A DNA stretch of 27,165 bases from CAYTID01 sp964437735 (lineage in GTDB: Bacteria; Bacteroidota; Ignavibacteria; UBA10030; BY39): positions 1 through 27,165 of the forward strand of contig CAYTID010000023.1 of assembly GCA_964437735.1 (NCBI GenBank). Reading direction: 5' to 3'. Both the position numbers and the translations under genes were made by a program. Under the pieces are notes generated by a model. The model searched no databases. It saw only the letters and a program-made list of their open reading frames with translations, and had not been told where the DNA came from. Below, one piece after another: positions 8,104 through 17,762 of the stretch (within the stretch, counting starts at the first letter, position 1; every line of letters begins with the position of its first letter).

Positions 8104-9282
8104 ATGAAAGAAGCAGTAATCATTAGTGCAGTCAGAACACCTATCGGTGCATTTGGAGGATCATTAAGTTCATTATCTTCCACACAACTCGGAGCCATTG
8201 TTATTGATGAAGCAGTTAAGCGGGCAAATATTTCGAAAGATCTGGTAGATGAAGTAATAATGGGCTCTGTGTTAACAGCAGGTGTTGGACAGTCACCTGC
8301 ACGTCAAACGGCTATATTTGCCGGACTACCCGACTCAGTTCAAACAATGACGATCAACAAAGTTTGTGGTTCGGGATTAAAATCTGTTATGCTCGCAGCG
8401 CAGGCGATTGCTCTGGGTGATGCAGATATTATCGTCGCAGGTGGGATGGAAAGCATGTCGAACGTACCATACGCTCTTGATAAAGCTCGTAATGGTTATC
8501 GCATGGGACATGGACAAATTTTTGATCTAATGGTCAAAGATGGATTGTGGGATGTTTATAATAACTATCATATGGGTAATGCGGCTGAATTATGCGCGAA
8601 AGAATGTAATATTCCTCGTGAAGCGCAGGATGAATTCGCAATCATGAGTTATAAGCGAGCAGTGGAAGCGCAAAATAAAGAATTATTCAAAGAAGAAATT
8701 GTGCCCGTTTCGCTTCCTCAAAAAAGTGGTGATCCGGTTATGATCAATGAAGATGAAGAACCAAAAAAAGTTAAATTTGATAAAATTCCCTCATTGAAAC
8801 CGGCTTTTATGAAAGACGGTACAGTTACCGCCGCTAATGCCTCGAAAATTAATGACGGTGCAGCAGCAGTGATTGTCATGTCGAAAGAAAAAGCTGATGA
8901 ATTGAAATTAAAACCTTTAGTGAAAATAGTCGGCTACGGTTCATATGCAAAAAAGCCCGAATGGTTTACAACCGCACCGGCTGATGCAATAACAAAAGTT
9001 TTGAAAAAATATAATTTTACTAAAGACGAAATCGATTTATTCGAAATAAACGAAGCCTTTGCAGTAGTTGCACTCGCTGTAAATAATATTTTAGGTTTAG
9101 ATGCAAATAAAGTTAATGTAAATGGCGGCGCGGTTGCTCTCGGACATCCAATTGGTGCCAGCGGGACGAGAATTCTTGTAACACTTCTTCATGCAATGAA
9201 ACAGCGTAATGCTAATCGTGGTTTAGCTTCACTTTGTATCGGCGGTGGTGAGGCGAGTGCACTTATTGTAGAAAAAATATAG
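8104..9282 (+). CDS. atoB: Acetyl-CoA C-acetyltransferase (thiolase)
   Basis: Condenses two acetyl-CoA to acetoacetyl-CoA, or cleaves 3-ketoacyl-CoA in the reverse sense. The 392-residue protein has the nucleophile Cys88 in NKVCGSG, His348 in GHPIGASG and Cys378 in CIGGGEA, all at the classical numbering of biosynthetic thiolases. NEAFA, which precedes the final domain, is also present. The start is the ATG at 8104, with AAAGGGAAAAAT upstream as a plausible ribosome site. It is first in a three-gene run with 3-hydroxybutyryl-CoA dehydrogenase and acyl-CoA dehydrogenase. That context suggests short-chain beta-oxidation or butyryl-CoA formation; the direction cannot be read from sequence. Confidence 0.95.
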   Translation: MKEAVIISAVRTPIGAFGGSLSSLSSTQLGAIVIDEAVKRANISKDLVDEVIMGSVLTAGVGQSPARQTAIFAGLPDSVQTMTINKVCGSGLKSVMLAAQAIALGDADIIVAGGMESMSNVPYALDKARNGYRMGHGQIFDLMVKDGLWDVYNNYHMGNAAELCAKECNIPREAQDEFAIMSYKRAVEAQNKELFKEEIVPVSLPQKSGDPVMINEDEEPKKVKFDKIPSLKPAFMKDGTVTAANASKINDGAAAVIVMSKEKADELKLKPLVKIVGYGSYAKKPEWFTTAPADAITKVLKKYNFTKDEIDLFEINEAFAVVALAVNNILGLDANKVNVNGGAVALGHPIGASGTRILVTLLHAMKQRNANRGLASLCIGGGEASALIVEKI

Positions 9283-9294
9283 GAAGGAAAGTTT

Positions 9295-10158
9295 ATGAAT
9301 ATTAAAAATATCACAGTGATCGGTGGCGGAACGATGGGTAACGGTATTGCCCATGTTTTTGCTCAGTTTGGTTATTATGTATTAGTCAACGATATAAAGC
9401 AGGAATATATTGATCGTGCAATAAAAACTATAAACGGTAATTTAGATAGGCAAATTAAAAAAGGAACTTTAACCGAAGAACAAAAATCTGCAACACTTGC
9501 CAATATTAAAGGTGTGATATCGACAGTGGATGCAGTCAAGAGTGCTGATTTGATTATTGAAGCAGCAACAGAGGATAAACAATTAAAGTTGAGTATTTTT
9601 AAAACAATTGATGAGAACGCACCGGTTGACTCTATTTTAGCTACCAACACCTCGTCAATTTCAATAACTGAAATTGCGGCGACTACAAAACGACCGGATA
9701 AAGTAATCGGAATGCATTTCATGAATCCTGTTCCCATGATGAAACTCATTGAAGTTATACGCGGACTTTCGACTTCCTCCGAGACTTATGAAATCATAAA
9801 AAACCTTAGCGAAAAAATTGAAAAAACTCCGGTTGAAGTAAACGATTATCCCGGCTTCGTGGCTAACCGAATACTACTTCCAATGATAAATGAAGCAATC
9901 TATTGTGTGATGGAAGGAGTCGCTACCCCTGAAGCTATTGATACCGTAATGAAACTCGGGATGAATCATCCCATGGGTCCATTACAACTTGCAGATTTTA
10001 TCGGATTGGATGTTTGTCTTGCAATAATGGATGTATTGCACAGTGGTTTGGGTGATTCCAAATACAGACCTTGTCCACTCTTAAAGAAAATGGTTGCCTC
10101 CGGGAATTATGGCAGAAAAACCGGAAAAGGCTTTTATAATTATACACAAACCAAATAG
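9295..10158 (+). CDS. hbd: 3-hydroxybutyryl-CoA dehydrogenase
   Basis: NAD(P)-dependent interconversion of acetoacetyl-CoA and 3-hydroxybutyryl-CoA. The 287-residue, single-function form has the Rossmann GGGTMGNGIAH near residues 10-20, ATNTSS, and the catalytic His141 in GMHFMNPVPMMKLIEV. It also has the NDYPGFVANRI segment and the C-terminal dimerisation domain with GMNHPMGPLQLADFIGLDV and GRKTGKGFYNY. GGAAGGAAAG stands before the ATG at 9295 and is the clearest ribosome site in the operon. It is 12 nt from the thiolase stop and 9 nt from the next start. The assignment is secure. Confidence 0.95.
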   Translation: MNIKNITVIGGGTMGNGIAHVFAQFGYYVLVNDIKQEYIDRAIKTINGNLDRQIKKGTLTEEQKSATLANIKGVISTVDAVKSADLIIEAATEDKQLKLSIFKTIDENAPVDSILATNTSSISITEIAATTKRPDKVIGMHFMNPVPMMKLIEVIRGLSTSSETYEIIKNLSEKIEKTPVEVNDYPGFVANRILLPMINEAIYCVMEGVATPEAIDTVMKLGMNHPMGPLQLADFIGLDVCLAIMDVLHSGLGDSKYRPCPLLKKMVASGNYGRKTGKGFYNYTQTK

Positions 10159-10167
10159 GGAAAAAAT

Positions 10168-11307
10168 ATGAATTTTGCATTCTCCGATACTCAATTAATG
10201 ATAAAAGACATGGCAAAGAAATTTGCAGAAGAAGTCTTGGCACCATCTGCTGCTGAGCGTGATGAAAAAGAAGAATTTCCATATGAGGCTGTAAAGCAAA
10301 TGGGCGAACTTGGCTTTATGGGTATGATGGTTCCCGAGATTTATAATGGTTCGGGCATGGATTCCGTCAGTTATGTTTTGGCGATGGAAGAAATTTCTAA
10401 AGTCGATGCTTCTGCAGGAGTGATTATGTCGGTTAATAATTCACTTGTTTGTTATGGAATTAATGAATGGGGTTCAGATTTTCACAAGGAAAAATATTTA
10501 AAGGAATTAGCTACGGGAAAAAAATTAGGAGCATTCGCTCTATCAGAACCGGAAGCCGGGAGCGATGCCTCAAACCAAAAAACAGTCGCAATTAAGAATG
10601 GAAATCATTATATACTTAATGGAACAAAGAATTTTATTACGAATGGCGCCAACGCTGACGTTGTTATAGTAATCGCAACAACTGATAAGACTCAAGGTGC
10701 TCGCGGAATCAGCGCATTCATTGTAGAAAAAGGATACGCCGGTTTCGATGTTGCAAAGAAAGAAAAAAAACTCGGAATCCGAAGTTCCGATACGGTTTCA
10801 TTAGCATTTACAGATTGCAAAATTCCTGAAGAAAACAGAATTGGTGATGAAGGATTCGGATTCAAGTTTGCGATGAAGACCTTAGACGGAGGCAGAATTG
10901 GAATAGCTGCTCAGGCTTTAGGAATTGCTCAAGCATCGCTCGAAGCCTCTATAAAATATTCAAAAGAGAGAAGAGCATTCAATCAGTTTTTATCCGACTT
11001 TCAGGCAATTCAATTTAAAATTGCTGATATGGCAACACGAATCGAAGCTGCCAGATTATTGACAATAAAATCGGCAGCTTTAAAAGACGAAGGGCAGAAT
11101 TACGGACATGCTTCTGCTATGGCAAAACTTTTCGCATCAAAAGTTTCTGTGGATGCCGCTCTCGATGCAATACAGATTCATGGCGGATATGGCTACGTAA
11201 AAGATTATCCGGTGGAAAGATATCTCAGAGACGCTAAAATTACTGAAATATATGAAGGTACATCTGAGGTTCAACGTATAGTTATTTCCAGAAATTTATT
11301 AAAATAA
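10168..11307 (+). CDS. Short-chain (butyryl-type) acyl-CoA dehydrogenase
   Basis: FAD enzyme that forms or reduces the alpha-beta double bond of acyl-CoA, passing electrons to electron transfer flavoprotein. The 379-residue length is typical. Visible motifs are FALSEPEAGSDAS (substrate and FAD binding, about 125-137), the NGTKNFITNG segment, the KLGIRSSDT region, the RRAFNQFLSDFQAIQFKIADM segment, and IHGGYGYVKDYPVERYLRDAK. YEGTSEVQ contains the catalytic base Glu363. The Glu position within YEGTSEVQ matches butyryl/short-chain enzymes. It is last in the operon. Neither Etf subunits nor enoyl-CoA hydratase are encoded next to it, so these must be elsewhere in the genome. Confidence 0.94.
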   Translation: MNFAFSDTQLMIKDMAKKFAEEVLAPSAAERDEKEEFPYEAVKQMGELGFMGMMVPEIYNGSGMDSVSYVLAMEEISKVDASAGVIMSVNNSLVCYGINEWGSDFHKEKYLKELATGKKLGAFALSEPEAGSDASNQKTVAIKNGNHYILNGTKNFITNGANADVVIVIATTDKTQGARGISAFIVEKGYAGFDVAKKEKKLGIRSSDTVSLAFTDCKIPEENRIGDEGFGFKFAMKTLDGGRIGIAAQALGIAQASLEASIKYSKERRAFNQFLSDFQAIQFKIADMATRIEAARLLTIKSAALKDEGQNYGHASAMAKLFASKVSVDAALDAIQIHGGYGYVKDYPVERYLRDAKITEIYEGTSEVQRIVISRNLLK

Positions 11308-11738
11308 TCATTGGTTGCTAAAATAAGAAATTCTCTTAAAGCATTATTAAAGTTGGCGAATAAGTTATTTTCTTCATAAAGAATAACTTCGTCACCGGCA
11401 CATTATTTGACCTAACGTTGAAGAACAATCGAAAATTGACAGAATTTGAAGAAGTCTGAAAAGTAGATTATCTCCCCAGTAAATTTTCAGTTTTTTCCGA
11501 TTTTTGGAGGGAAGAAATTTCAATTCTAAAGAATGTTATGGACAATACCGATGTACAAGAGAGAAGATAACTTAGCCGGATTTACAACATGAGGGAAGGC
11601 AATTTACAGCGGCTGTCTGAGGCTCTTTACGGATACTTCGAAGCCAAAATACTTTCTGTATGAGTTAATTTCTAAGTGTTACATGATTCACACACTTTGG
11701 TGATAACTTCTTTTATTATTTGATAAACAATTTCAATT
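11308..11738. other. 431-bp intergenic region with no certain gene
   Basis: This is the only gap above 300 bp. It holds an imperfect hairpin (11362-11389), a short palindrome ACAGC-G-GCTGT (11606-11616), and a stretch near 11560-11645 that looks richer in G+C than its surroundings. In one plus-strand frame (codons from 11460) there is a readable peptide interrupted by a single TAA at 11568-11570. It ends with a 24-codon open frame from the ATG at 11589 to the TGA at 11661-11663. This may be a decayed gene or chance. The promoter candidate for the kinase lies at its end. Confidence 0.5.
11362..11389 (+). other. Imperfect hairpin after the acyl-CoA dehydrogenase gene
   Basis: AAGTTATT (11362-11369) pairs with AATAACTT (11382-11389), and further T/A-rich pairing is possible inside (TCTT with AAGA). 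It begins 55 nt after the stop. No T-tract follows, so it is at most a 3'-end-stabilising structure or a Rho-assisted end. AT-rich stems such as this form by chance. Confidence 0.3.
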
Positions 11739-11748
11739 TTGTTACATT
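11720..11748 (+). promoter_or_regulatory. Candidate promoter for the giant kinase, possibly leaderless
   Basis: TTGATA at 11720-11725, 17-bp spacer, and TACATT at 11743-11748. A start 6-8 nt downstream falls on or next to the ATG at 11754, which would make the mRNA leaderless or nearly so. No ribosome site is visible before that ATG. Confidence 0.35.
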
Positions 11749-11753
11749 ATTCA

Positions 11754-14700
11754 ATGAAATCGCAAAATATATTTTCTCAGTATCCAAAATTTATTGAGTA
11801 TCTAGGGGGTCTAAATTTCGGTGACTCTTTACTTTTTATAAGTACAAAAACGAACGATCTGAATTCTTTTATTTCGGATTTATTAATGTCTTCCAAAATT
11901 ACAGCCAAATTTTTGACTGTATCAGGTGATATTAATAATATTTATGACAAGTTTGATAAAAAGGATATCCTGGATTTCAAGCAACAGCGAATCCTCCCAA
12001 AGAGTGCGGTAAATAAAGCAAGGTCCTTTCTGAAAAATATACCTAAATCAAGCATAGTACTATGCGACGATCTTCAACATTTTAAAAAATATTTTAATAG
12101 TGAAAAAAATCTGATAAAATATTTTGAATTCCTGGTTGAATTCACTTCGAGTAAAAATGCTTTTTTGCTCACTACACTGGCTAAGGAAGGATTTTCTTTT
12201 GATTTAGTAGGCAGAATTAAAGATATCCCGACTATTTCCTTAGATACTCACCGGCAGGGAGAAGATTTATTTTGTACTCTATTGCATTCACGAAACAAAT
12301 ATTCTTTAAACCGATTTTTCCCTTTGAAATTGGAATCAAGAAATTTGCGCAAACCTCCTGACCAACTAATTGAATTAACAGATAATTTAACAGGATTATA
12401 TAATCCACGAAATATTTTCAACAACGATTTATTATATGCTAAAGTTTTTAAAAGCTCTTCACAACCATATTTTATTTTTGATTATTACGGAGACTTCCGT
12501 GAACCGAATAAAAAATGTGCGGAACTTTTAGGGTATTCCGTCGATGAATTAAAAATAATTGCTATAAAAAATATTCTACCGGAAGCGGGAAGGTATACTT
12601 TTCTTAAATTCTTACTTGAGCTGAAAAACAAGCGAAATCTATTCATTTCAACCCGATTAAAGAAAAAAAACGACAAGGAAATTCCTGTTGACTTGTTATT
12701 TAATAATTTAGGCGATAACCTTTTTGCAGTATTAATCCGTGATACGTCAGACATCGAGTTATTAAGAGCTGAATTAGATATAAGCGAAGAAAAATATAAA
12801 AATATTCTTAATACGACTAACTCTGCAATTGTTTTATACGATAAAGATAAATTAATATTTGCGAACCAAAGATTCATTTCTTTACTACCGCCCGAAAAAA
12901 CGGAAATGTCCTTTCGTTTAAATGATATATTTTCCTCAAAACATATAAGAGAAGTTAAGAAGATTATAACCAGAGTTATGGAATCTGGCAGTCAGGAAAG
13001 TTCTGAATATTTACTGAAATTCGGAAAGCAAGAGGAGAGTATATTTCAGGTTATATTTTCGGTAATTATATTAAAGCAAAAGAAATTGCTGCAAATAGAA
13101 TTTTCTGATATATCAGATTTCCGAAAACGTATAAATGACCTTTCAGTACAGAAAGAAAAATACTTCACGACAATTAATGAATCGCCGGTAGCCATAACGA
13201 TTTCGAAAGATAATAAAATCGTTTTGGCGAATAATAGCTTCAAAACTTTATTTAATATTAATCCGGAGGCACAATTATTCGAAATAGCAAAGACTGATAT
13301 AGGTTATCATGAAAAACATAAAGTGAAATCGAAAAATCCGCTATCTGTACATGTATTCGATGCAAAAATAAAAGAATCTGAATCGTTTCCGGTTGAAATG
13401 GTTTCTTCAAATGTAAATATTCAAGGAGAGATTTATAGTATTGAAAGTTATCGAAATCTAAAAGGCGAAGTTGATCTTAAAAATGATTTAAGGATAAAGA
13501 AAAATGAATTAAATTTATTGGATCAAATTTTAAGGGATGTCGGAGCCAGTCTTGAAATACAAGCAATCACGCAGAAAAGCCTGTCAACGATACTAAAGTA
13601 TCTAAAATGGGATTTTGGCGCATTTTATATCAAAGACCTTGATGATAATTTTTTATTGAAAGCAAATTTGGGATTAGAAGAAAATCTCATAGAGAAAATC
13701 AATTGTTTTGACTCCCAATCGGGTGTGGGAGGATATCTCCAAAAAACTCACGAATCGGTTTTGGTTTCACTAAAATCATATCCAAGTTTTCTTCCACACC
13801 GTTCCACTTTTAGTCAATTTAATTTTGAAACTATTTGTTTTATTCCTCTGATATCGAATAATGATACAAACGGATTCGTACTTTTAGGTTCTACGAGTAA
13901 AATAATACCTGATAATTATACGAATTCTTTATTGTCAAGTATAGGCAGACACATAGGTTCCGCGATTAGCAATGCGACGCACTTTACCGGGATATTAAAT
14001 GTTTTGGAAAAGCAGGAAGGATTGATTACGAATATTCCTGAAGTTCTGTACATCGGAAACCTCAACGAAATGTTTAACTATATAAGCCCCAATGTCGGAA
14101 CACTTTTTGGATATCAACCCGCAGATTTTCGAAAAAATAAAACATTACTTCTCGGTATACTCCATCCTGATGACAAAAAATATGTATTGCAGCGGAATGC
14201 TAATTTAGATAACATTAAAAAATCCAATACAATTGAATATCGCATTTTGCCTAAAGGTAAAGCAGAATACATTTGGATAAGTGATACGATAAGTTTAGTG
14301 CGTGATAAAATCGGAGCTATTGATTCGATCTATGGAATAATATCCAATATTAATGAAAGAAAAAATTTAGAAAATACACTCAGAACTACCGAGAAATTTA
14401 AATCATCTGTAATGTCCAGTATTAAAGAAGGAGTATTTGTTTTCGATTCGGATTTAAATTTCATCGAATGGAATGAAGCCATGGAGATCATCACGGGCAT
14501 TCCGAGAAGAGATATTTTAGGGAGAAATATTAATTCTATCCCGATTAATTTATTTGGCGAAGATTTTAAAAAGAATACAGTTTTGGCTTTAGGCGGACAA
14601 ACTAAGTCCTCAGAAGATGTAAGATACTCGATAACAGAAAAAAATATCGAAGGCTATTTATGGATTCGTTATTCGCCTCTGGAAACTACTGATAAAAATA

Positions 14701-17700
14701 TTAACGGAGTTGTTTGTTTCGTTTCTGACGTTACAAAACGAAAAGTCCTTGAAGAGAATTTAAAAATTTCTGAACAGCTCTTAAAAAACGTGATTGACGC
14801 CATCGGGGATATATTTGTGATGACTGACCTCCAGGGTTCTATACTGGAAGTCAACAAGCAGTTTAAAACCATTATGGGATACACAAGAGCTGAAGCGGTC
14901 GGACAACATTTTCCATATCCATGGTTGAGAGATGACGAAATGAACCGATTTATGCTTTGGATATCAAAAATTAGAGAGAAAAATTTTCTTCACGACTTTG
15001 ACATTACCTGGATAACGAAAGACGGCAGGCATATTCCAATGAGTATCAGTACAACACTGCTAAGGAATTCGTACGGCAAACCTGTCGCAATGATTAATCT
15101 TGTGAGAGACATTACTGAACGAAAACAAATGGAAATCGAACTGGCTGAACGCAATAATCAGATCGAAGCCATTAATCAAATAATTCAAACGGCAAATAAA
15201 ACTCAAGATTTTAGATCAATATTTAAAATATTTTCTGAAAAAATTAATAATCTGGTCGATTATGATTTTATCGAATTGGGTATACTAAACGATGATCAGA
15301 GATCAATTGAAATATTAGCCGGTTACGATAGGGAAACGGATACCACATCTGGAGGAAGGATTGTTGAGAGAACATCTAACATTTCGAATATTTGTTATAC
15401 CGAAGGGAAATCAGTATTAATCTCAGACGCGAGTATTGATGAAAAATGTATTATTTATAATTATGTTGAAGATAAATATTTATCTATAATTTCTTATCCA
15501 ATTTTCTCGAAAAATAAAGTCACAAAAACATTAAACCTATATTCAACGAATCAGAAAGTATATTCCGATACTGATTTCCAAAAAATTAAATTATTTGTTG
15601 AACAAATCGGACCAATAATCGACCGGTTCCAATTGTTTAAACAGGTTACCGAGGATGCTGCATATATCCATAATTTGCTGAACTCAATCAATAATGCCGT
15701 TTTTACAGTAGATGAATCTTTTAAAATCAATGAGGCAAATAAATCGTTTCAAGAATTATTGAGAAGACTTGTGAAACGATCAAAAAAAAATATAATTGGC
15801 GAATTAATATCTGAAATACTCCCGAATGAAATATTCACAGAAAAATTATTCAATATTTCAAAAAACATTTTGAACGGAATTTCTGATTCATTTATCAAAG
15901 AAGTTAACTATAAAAAAGAAAATGAGTTTATAGTGCTTCAATTGACAATCAATCCTATGGTTATTGGAGGAAAGAGAACGGGATTGGTTTTCAACCTGAA
16001 CGATATCACAGAACTAAAGCACACTGAGGCTGAATTAAAAAAGCGAAATAATCAATTACTTAATTTGAACGTGATATCTTCCAGTATATCGACTTCCTTA
16101 AATATAACAGATTTATTAAATACAGTATTACCGAGAATATTATCGGTAATCGGAGCAGATTATCTGTTTATGCTGATAGCGGATTTTAATACTGGTGATT
16201 TATATCTCGAAGGAGCAGTCGATTCTAATAAAATATTATCTGTTCCTAAAGTAGTAATAAAATTAGAAGATACAATAAGTTGGAAGGCATATAAAAATAT
16301 TGAACCGATATTTATTTCGGATAACATATTGCAGAATGAACATCTAAGTCCATCGCTACGAGAAATTGTAAAGACATATGGAGTATCGGCGATGGGAGCA
16401 GTGCCGTTGAAATCGGCTGATAAAGTTATCGGTGTTTTGGATATATTTTTTAAAAAACCACACAGTTTTTCAGTTGAAGAACATCATCTGTTAGCTCTTA
16501 TAGGGAATCAGCTTGGATCTGTAGTCGAAAATGCCCAATTGTACGATCAACTGAAAAAACAGATTGCGACCTTGACTGTGCTGTATGACTTGAGCCAACA
16601 ACTCACTGCGACGATGAATCTTGATCAGGTAATCGAGGTTATTTACGAAAAGATTTCTTCATTGGTAAGTTATAAAGAGTTATCAATAAATTTGGTGGAT
16701 GAAGCAAACGGTACGTACAATATTGCTGCTCATATCAAGAACGTACGAGGTGAAAAAATATATATACCCAATTTAAATCAGCAGCAATTTATTCAGCCAC
16801 AATCTGTATTATGGGATTCGATATATAAGAATAGTATACTTAAAGAATATAATCCTGTTGGAAATATGGTTACATACCTACCGATGGCAACGCAAGACAA
16901 GGTTTTGGGAGTGATGATTTTTCAATTGGAAGCAGACACTTACTATACAGATACCGAAATATATTTATTAAAAAATATAGCGAGTTTAACTGCAATTGCG
17001 CTGGAAAAAGCAAGATTGTACGAAGAAACTTTGCAAAAATCATCAGAAATTAGCAGGCGTAATAAAGAATTAGATGATTTTACGTATGTTGTTTCGCACG
17101 ACTTAAAAGAACCCTTAATAAGTATCGAAGGTTATTCCAAAATATTGTTGGAAGAAAATTCTGATATTTTAAAATCAGAAAGCGGTGAATTTATTAATTC
17201 AATCGTTCAAGCATCAGGTAGGATGAAAAATTTAATCGATGACCTCTTAACATTATCAAGATTAAGTCGATTGAAGGAGTCTTTTAAAGTAGTTAGCATT
17301 AATCATGTGCTTGAAGAGGTAAAAATAGATTTGCAATATTCAATTAAAGAAAAAAATGTAGATATCATTGTTCCTGAAAAATTGCCGGAAGTTTATGGTA
17401 ATGAAACCCAACTCAAGTTATTATTCAGAAATTTAATTTCAAATGCAATAAAATTTAACGATAAAGGAAATCCCCGCGTTGAGATCTCGTATATAGAAAA
17501 AGATCAGGATACGATTGAATATATTGTTAAGGATAATGGAATCGGAATTGAAGAAAATTATTTTGAAAAGATTTTCGTTATTTTTCAACGTTTACACAGC
17601 CGTGATGCGTATGAAGGAACCGGAGCAGGTCTAGCCATTGTTAAAAAAATTATTGAAATGCATAATGGAAAAATATGGGTCGAATCACAGATAGGAATTG

Positions 17701-17762
17701 GAACAACTTTCTATTTTACATTAACAAAAGTTGAAAAAAATATAAGAGGCATCAATGATTGA
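11754..17762 (+). CDS. Giant multi-PAS/GAF sensor histidine kinase
   Basis: About 2002 residues from the ATG at 11754; an in-frame TTG at 11739 adds five. No membrane segment is seen, so it is probably cytosolic. The order below is my reading and its boundaries are approximate. N-terminal domain of about 200 residues (GLNFGDSLLFISTKTNDL), like a RecA/KaiC-type sensory domain without a P-loop; PAS 229-335, 344-452 and 465-569; GAF 594-742; PAS 755-872, 879-997 and 1002-1125; GAF 1137-1295; PAS 1300-1422; GAF 1435-1595 and 1602-1752; HisKA from 1772, with phospho-acceptor His1782 in VVSHDLKEPL; and HATPase with N box NLISNAIKFN (about 1892), DNGIGI (about 1927) and GTGAGLAIVKKI (about 1953). 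The FQRLHSRD segment before the G2 box is like phytochrome-class kinases. The stop overlaps the response regulator by 8 nt, which marks the cognate pair. The signal sensed is unknown. Confidence 0.93.
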   Translation: MKSQNIFSQYPKFIEYLGGLNFGDSLLFISTKTNDLNSFISDLLMSSKITAKFLTVSGDINNIYDKFDKKDILDFKQQRILPKSAVNKARSFLKNIPKSSIVLCDDLQHFKKYFNSEKNLIKYFEFLVEFTSSKNAFLLTTLAKEGFSFDLVGRIKDIPTISLDTHRQGEDLFCTLLHSRNKYSLNRFFPLKLESRNLRKPPDQLIELTDNLTGLYNPRNIFNNDLLYAKVFKSSSQPYFIFDYYGDFREPNKKCAELLGYSVDELKIIAIKNILPEAGRYTFLKFLLELKNKRNLFISTRLKKKNDKEIPVDLLFNNLGDNLFAVLIRDTSDIELLRAELDISEEKYKNILNTTNSAIVLYDKDKLIFANQRFISLLPPEKTEMSFRLNDIFSSKHIREVKKIITRVMESGSQESSEYLLKFGKQEESIFQVIFSVIILKQKKLLQIEFSDISDFRKRINDLSVQKEKYFTTINESPVAITISKDNKIVLANNSFKTLFNINPEAQLFEIAKTDIGYHEKHKVKSKNPLSVHVFDAKIKESESFPVEMVSSNVNIQGEIYSIESYRNLKGEVDLKNDLRIKKNELNLLDQILRDVGASLEIQAITQKSLSTILKYLKWDFGAFYIKDLDDNFLLKANLGLEENLIEKINCFDSQSGVGGYLQKTHESVLVSLKSYPSFLPHRSTFSQFNFETICFIPLISNNDTNGFVLLGSTSKIIPDNYTNSLLSSIGRHIGSAISNATHFTGILNVLEKQEGLITNIPEVLYIGNLNEMFNYISPNVGTLFGYQPADFRKNKTLLLGILHPDDKKYVLQRNANLDNIKKSNTIEYRILPKGKAEYIWISDTISLVRDKIGAIDSIYGIISNINERKNLENTLRTTEKFKSSVMSSIKEGVFVFDSDLNFIEWNEAMEIITGIPRRDILGRNINSIPINLFGEDFKKNTVLALGGQTKSSEDVRYSITEKNIEGYLWIRYSPLETTDKNINGVVCFVSDVTKRKVLEENLKISEQLLKNVIDAIGDIFVMTDLQGSILEVNKQFKTIMGYTRAEAVGQHFPYPWLRDDEMNRFMLWISKIREKNFLHDFDITWITKDGRHIPMSISTTLLRNSYGKPVAMINLVRDITERKQMEIELAERNNQIEAINQIIQTANKTQDFRSIFKIFSEKINNLVDYDFIELGILNDDQRSIEILAGYDRETDTTSGGRIVERTSNISNICYTEGKSVLISDASIDEKCIIYNYVEDKYLSIISYPIFSKNKVTKTLNLYSTNQKVYSDTDFQKIKLFVEQIGPIIDRFQLFKQVTEDAAYIHNLLNSINNAVFTVDESFKINEANKSFQELLRRLVKRSKKNIIGELISEILPNEIFTEKLFNISKNILNGISDSFIKEVNYKKENEFIVLQLTINPMVIGGKRTGLVFNLNDITELKHTEAELKKRNNQLLNLNVISSSISTSLNITDLLNTVLPRILSVIGADYLFMLIADFNTGDLYLEGAVDSNKILSVPKVVIKLEDTISWKAYKNIEPIFISDNILQNEHLSPSLREIVKTYGVSAMGAVPLKSADKVIGVLDIFFKKPHSFSVEEHHLLALIGNQLGSVVENAQLYDQLKKQIATLTVLYDLSQQLTATMNLDQVIEVIYEKISSLVSYKELSINLVDEANGTYNIAAHIKNVRGEKIYIPNLNQQQFIQPQSVLWDSIYKNSILKEYNPVGNMVTYLPMATQDKVLGVMIFQLEADTYYTDTEIYLLKNIASLTAIALEKARLYEETLQKSSEISRRNKELDDFTYVVSHDLKEPLISIEGYSKILLEENSDILKSESGEFINSIVQASGRMKNLIDDLLTLSRLSRLKESFKVVSINHVLEEVKIDLQYSIKEKNVDIIVPEKLPEVYGNETQLKLLFRNLISNAIKFNDKGNPRVEISYIEKDQDTIEYIVKDNGIGIEENYFEKIFVIFQRLHSRDAYEGTGAGLAIVKKIIEMHNGKIWVESQIGIGTTFYFTLTKVEKNIRGIND

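Noticed and set aside
11561..11663. tRNA or structured RNA in the G+C-richer part of the gap
   Set aside because: No cloverleaf, acceptor stem or CCA end could be drawn; only short palindromes are present.
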